This document shows, piece by piece, positions 4,630 through 5,686 of a DNA stretch of 5,686 nt (position 1 is its first letter; the number at the start of each line of letters is the position of its first letter). This stretch comes from an uncultured bacterium. Lineage in GTDB: Bacteria; Chloroflexota; Anaerolineae; JACIWP01. Made by a program: the position numbers and the translations under genes. Location of the stretch: the NCBI GenBank assembly GCA_903872005.1, contig CAIQJD010000621.1, forward strand, positions 1 through 5,686, in the 5' to 3' direction. Below the pieces are notes generated by a model that saw only the letters and a list, made by a program, of their open reading frames with translations, searched no databases and was not told where the DNA came from.

Positions 4630-5686
4630 CTAGCGCAGCTTGCCACGGCCGAGGATCGGCCAAATCACCTCCACCACGCCGTTGCGGATGCCGAACATCT
4701 GATCGTGCAAGAAGACCGTCGCATCGCCATAGCCAACCTGGAAATCGTAGGCGTCCCCGACCGCGATGGTCGCAGCCGGCTCCTGCAAGATGACCGTGCC
4801 ATGCTCGGCCGACATGGCGATGCTCCTGGTCGCCGGCAGGCCGATGGGGCGCGGCGCGCCGGCCCATTCGGGCAGGCTCTTGAAGCCGCAGTCGAAGATG
4901 ATGCGCTCTGGCGTCGGCCGGCTGACCACCGTGGCGCGCACGTGCAGCGCCGGCGTCGTCTGCACGCCCCACGACTGATAGGTCGGGTCGCAGAAGATGG
5001 CCCCGCCGGCCTGAATCTCCGTGACGCCGGCCTGGAAAGACGTCACCCGGTAGGTGCCGCTCCCGCCGCCGCTGACGATTGGGACCGGCAGGCCGGCCTG
5101 CCGGCACCGCTCGGCGCTGTCCGTCAGCGCGCCCACGGCCCGCTCGATTTCGGCCCGCTTGGCCGCTTCGGGCTGCATATCGCAGGCATGCCCCTCCCAG
5201 GCCATCAACCCCATGAAGCGCACGCCGGGCGTGTGCGCGGCGATGCAGGCCAGGGCCACGGCCGGCTCGCCGGGCTGCACGCCGGCGCGGGCCATGCCGG
5301 TGTCCAGCTCCACCAACACGCCAATTTCGACGCCGGCCGCGCTGGCGGCCCGCCCCATGGCGGCGATGTTGGCCTGGCTATCTACGGCGACCTTGACGTC
5401 GGCGTGGCGTTGCAGGCCGGCCAGCCGCGCCAGCTTCTGCGGCGTGACGATCTCGTTGGCGACCAGGATGTCCGTGATGCCGGCGGCGGCCATGACTTCG
5501 GCTTCGCCCAGCTTGGCGCAGGTGACGCCGATAGCGCCGGCGCGGATGGCCTTATGGGCGATGGCCGGGATCTTCATGCCTTTGGTGTGCGGCCGCCAGG
5601 CCACGCCGGCGGCCTTGAAGTGCGCCGCCAGGAAGGCGATGTTGCGCTCCAGCGTGTCCAGGTCCACCCACAGGGCGGGGGTATCG
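4630..5686 (-). CDS. D-threonine aldolase/D-serine dehydratase-like PLP enzyme (5' end missing)
   Basis: This is a fold-type III (alanine racemase-like barrel) PLP protein; 351 residues are visible and the frame is open to the right edge (the first full codon is the Asp codon at 5685). The visible start DTPALWVDLDTLERNI is the usual family opening, so only some 10-20 residues are missing. The PLP lysine is in RPHTKGMK (Lys at visible residue 35). Further landmarks are ELDTGMARAG (126-135), the phosphate-binding SGGGSGTY (205-212), QAGGAIFCDPTY (225-236) and EHG (294-296). The family cleaves D-threonine to glycine and acetaldehyde or dehydrates D-serine, with a divalent metal held by a His-x-Asp/Cys pair. 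Here the corresponding stretch reads YGDATVFLHD, with Tyr318 where the histidine is expected and Asp320 kept. The C-terminus (RGKLR, stop at 4630) is complete. The exact substrate is uncertain. Confidence 0.85.
   Translation of the reverse strand, partial: DTPALWVDLDTLERNIAFLAAHFKAAGVAWRPHTKGMKIPAIAHKAIRAGAIGVTCAKLGEAEVMAAAGITDILVANEIVTPQKLARLAGLQRHADVKVAVDSQANIAAMGRAASAAGVEIGVLVELDTGMARAGVQPGEPAVALACIAAHTPGVRFMGLMAWEGHACDMQPEAAKRAEIERAVGALTDSAERCRQAGLPVPIVSGGGSGTYRVTSFQAGVTEIQAGGAIFCDPTYQSWGVQTTPALHVRATVVSRPTPERIIFDCGFKSLPEWAGAPRPIGLPATRSIAMSAEHGTVILQEPAATIAVGDAYDFQVGYGDATVFLHDQMFGIRNGVVEVIWPILGRGKLR

Noticed and set aside
3670..4633. Long plus-strand open frames opposite the transposase
   Set aside because: No recognisable motifs and Ser/Arg-rich products. 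The minus strand holds the transposase motifs.

Overview
The window is high-GC bacterial DNA with compact gene spacing, Shine-Dalgarno sequences before most genes, and a very frequent GCCGGC hexamer (about 55 by hand count). Codon use and protein style suggest a Chloroflexota (Anaerolineae/Caldilineae-like) genome or metagenome bin. That placement is an impression from the proteins, not shown by a marker gene.

Left part (1-2313). Bases 1-245 are a divergent control region. A leftward gene begins at the extreme left edge, and only its start codon is visible, with a good ribosome binding site. It has its own consensus promoter (TTGACA-N17-TATACT) and a perfect TGGTC-A-GACCA operator of GntR/FadR type. 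A second consensus promoter (TTGACA-N17-TATTAT) points right, and a 16-bp-period AT-rich repeat overlaps and follows its -10 box. It drives a three-gene cluster: a PadR-family regulator followed by two different CPBP-family (CAAX protease/bacteriocin-processing-like) polytopic membrane proteins, both with all three motifs of that family intact. The simplest reading is a regulator that senses something and controls two membrane proteases or self-immunity proteins.

Middle part (2335-3603, leftward). A small class I SAM-dependent methyltransferase converges on the CPBP genes. Its TTG start and ribosome binding site lie inside the end of the upstream gene, an RloB-like gene. RloB proteins are the usual partner of RloA/AbiLi-type ATPases in anti-phage (abortive infection) loci. 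Here RloB is split by a one-base frameshift and no ATPase partner is present, so it looks like a decaying defence remnant.

Right part (3653-5686, leftward). A degenerate IS630-family element has an in-frame nonsense codon and appears to lack part of its catalytic core. It lies just downstream of a PLP-dependent D-threonine aldolase/D-serine dehydratase-like gene whose first residues run off the right edge. The IS contains no GCCGGC, unlike everything around it, which marks it as a foreign insertion.

I see no tRNA, rRNA, CRISPR array or clear intrinsic terminator. No complete new system stands out. The parts most worth following up are the regulated PadR-CPBP-CPBP cluster, with its two candidate operators, and the IS-associated RloB wreck.
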